This document shows positions 63,258 through 64,000 of a stretch of DNA of 64,000 nt, one piece after another. Position 1 is the stretch's first letter. Every line of letters begins with the position of its first letter. The stretch is from Acanthornis magna (lineage: Eukaryota; Chordata; Aves; Passeriformes; Acanthizidae): the NCBI GenBank assembly GCA_036785705.1, contig JAWUZG010000051.1, positions 14,474,501 through 14,538,500 on the forward strand. Direction: 5' to 3'. A program made the translations under genes and the position numbers. The notes below the pieces were generated by a model, which saw only the letters and a program-made list of their open reading frames with translations, did no database searches and was not told where the DNA came from.

Positions 63258-64000
63258 ATCCATCAAACCCGGATTTTCTACCTGGACTAGACATTTATGT
63301 GTGTAGCTTTGTTTATAATACGGCATTATGCTGCCTGGTTGTGCTGGTGGCAGGATTAATGTGTCAAATGAAGGAGCACCAGGAGAGGGCCAGACTTGGA
63401 TGAGCATTTCCACCTCTGGTAATTTTCTGCAGCAGTCAGGCCCTCACCCACGGGGCTTCACTCTGTCCCCACATAGTTCTTAGTAAGGGCTGAGATAATG
63501 GGTGCTTTCATTATCTAGGTGGGAGGGAAAAGGTGAGTGGGAGAAAAGGTGAGAGGAAAGGCAGGTGACAAGAGTGACTCTTTCAGGAACAGCAAAGGAA
63601 GCAGCTCATACCATTAGCCAAATCTCCATTCACAATTTCTCAGCTACACTTTCCTCTCTCCTGGGAAGAATCTTGCTACCGGCCCAAAGAAAACCATCCT
63701 ATCCTCTTTTGAATTATTTCAGTATTTTTTTATGGCATCCTATAAACCACTCAAAGAATGAAATGCTTTGAAATTATCAGAAATTGCCTCAGAAATCATC
63801 AGAAAAAGAGAGAGAAATACAGACAATTTGTAAGTTTCAAATGGTGAGGAACCTCTTCCTTTAGGGACCTGTTCTTCAGCAACAACATGAGTGCAAGATC
63901 AGGGGATGAACCAGATTCTCCTTCACCTAAAGCGATAAAGAGAAACCAAAAATTTACCTCACAGTGGAAAGGACAGCCTTCCCTTCAGATGGTCTTTTTT

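Larger units (their letters stand above)
50078..64000 (-). other. DNA upstream of the CASR start codon (first intron or 5' flank)
   Basis: Human CASR has non-coding first exons tens of kilobases upstream of the start-codon exon, so this 14-kb stretch may be intron 1. I could not pick a first exon or promoter: there is no CpG island, and the only CG-rich spot (59100-59130) belongs to the solo LTR. It holds an old CR1 (about 54230-54740), the LTR (58864-59151), a T-rich tract (60265-60292) and the GAGAA array (63141-63229). The rest (50.1-54.2, 54.8-58.8 and 59.2-62.5 kb) shows nothing I can name. Confidence 0.6.

Noticed and set aside
62884..63413. ORFs on both strands rich in RREEK or LLFSS repeats
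   Set aside because: They are translations of the GAGAA pentanucleotide array.

Overview
The window is vertebrate nuclear DNA and almost certainly avian. It has two spliced genes with GT-AG introns and one CpG island. Its interspersed repeats are nearly all CR1-type LINEs, young and very old, plus one compact solo LTR whose first bases (TGTAGTGG) resemble LTRs I associate with songbirds and other Neoaves. I see no bacterial-type features, tRNA, rRNA or CRISPR array.

Layout from low to high coordinates. Bases 1-140 may be the 3' end of a plus-strand neighbour; by synteny with human 3q21 MIX23/CCDC58 would fit, but no coding sequence is visible. From about 380 to 5600, on the minus strand, lies a complete three-exon stefin (type 1 cystatin, 98 aa) at the CSTA position, with a CpG-island promoter at about 5040-5910 and an antisense CR1 in its first intron. 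From about 5900 to 9070 there is intergenic DNA. From 9591 to 50077, on the minus strand, are all six coding exons of CASR, the extracellular calcium-sensing receptor. They give a 3180-bp open frame (1059 aa) with no frameshift or stop. Its introns hold three CR1 elements, a TC tract and three perfect hairpins. From 50 to 64 kb is DNA upstream of the first coding exon, either CASR intron 1 or 5' flank. It holds an old CR1, a 288-bp solo LTR with a 6-bp target-site duplication, a GAGAA pentanucleotide array and one speculative small secreted-peptide ORF. No non-coding first exon of CASR could be identified.

The two genes run in the same direction, as CASR and CSTA do in human, so this is a conserved syntenic block. 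They are functionally unrelated: CASR is a plasma-membrane class C GPCR that senses extracellular Ca2+, and the stefin is a cytosolic inhibitor of papain-like cysteine proteases. I do not see a new multi-gene system. The points most worth a second look are the CSTB-like residues of the stefin at the CSTA locus, the Phe at an otherwise unpaired CASR cysteine, the short glutamine-poor CASR tail, the clean solo LTR and the hairpins.
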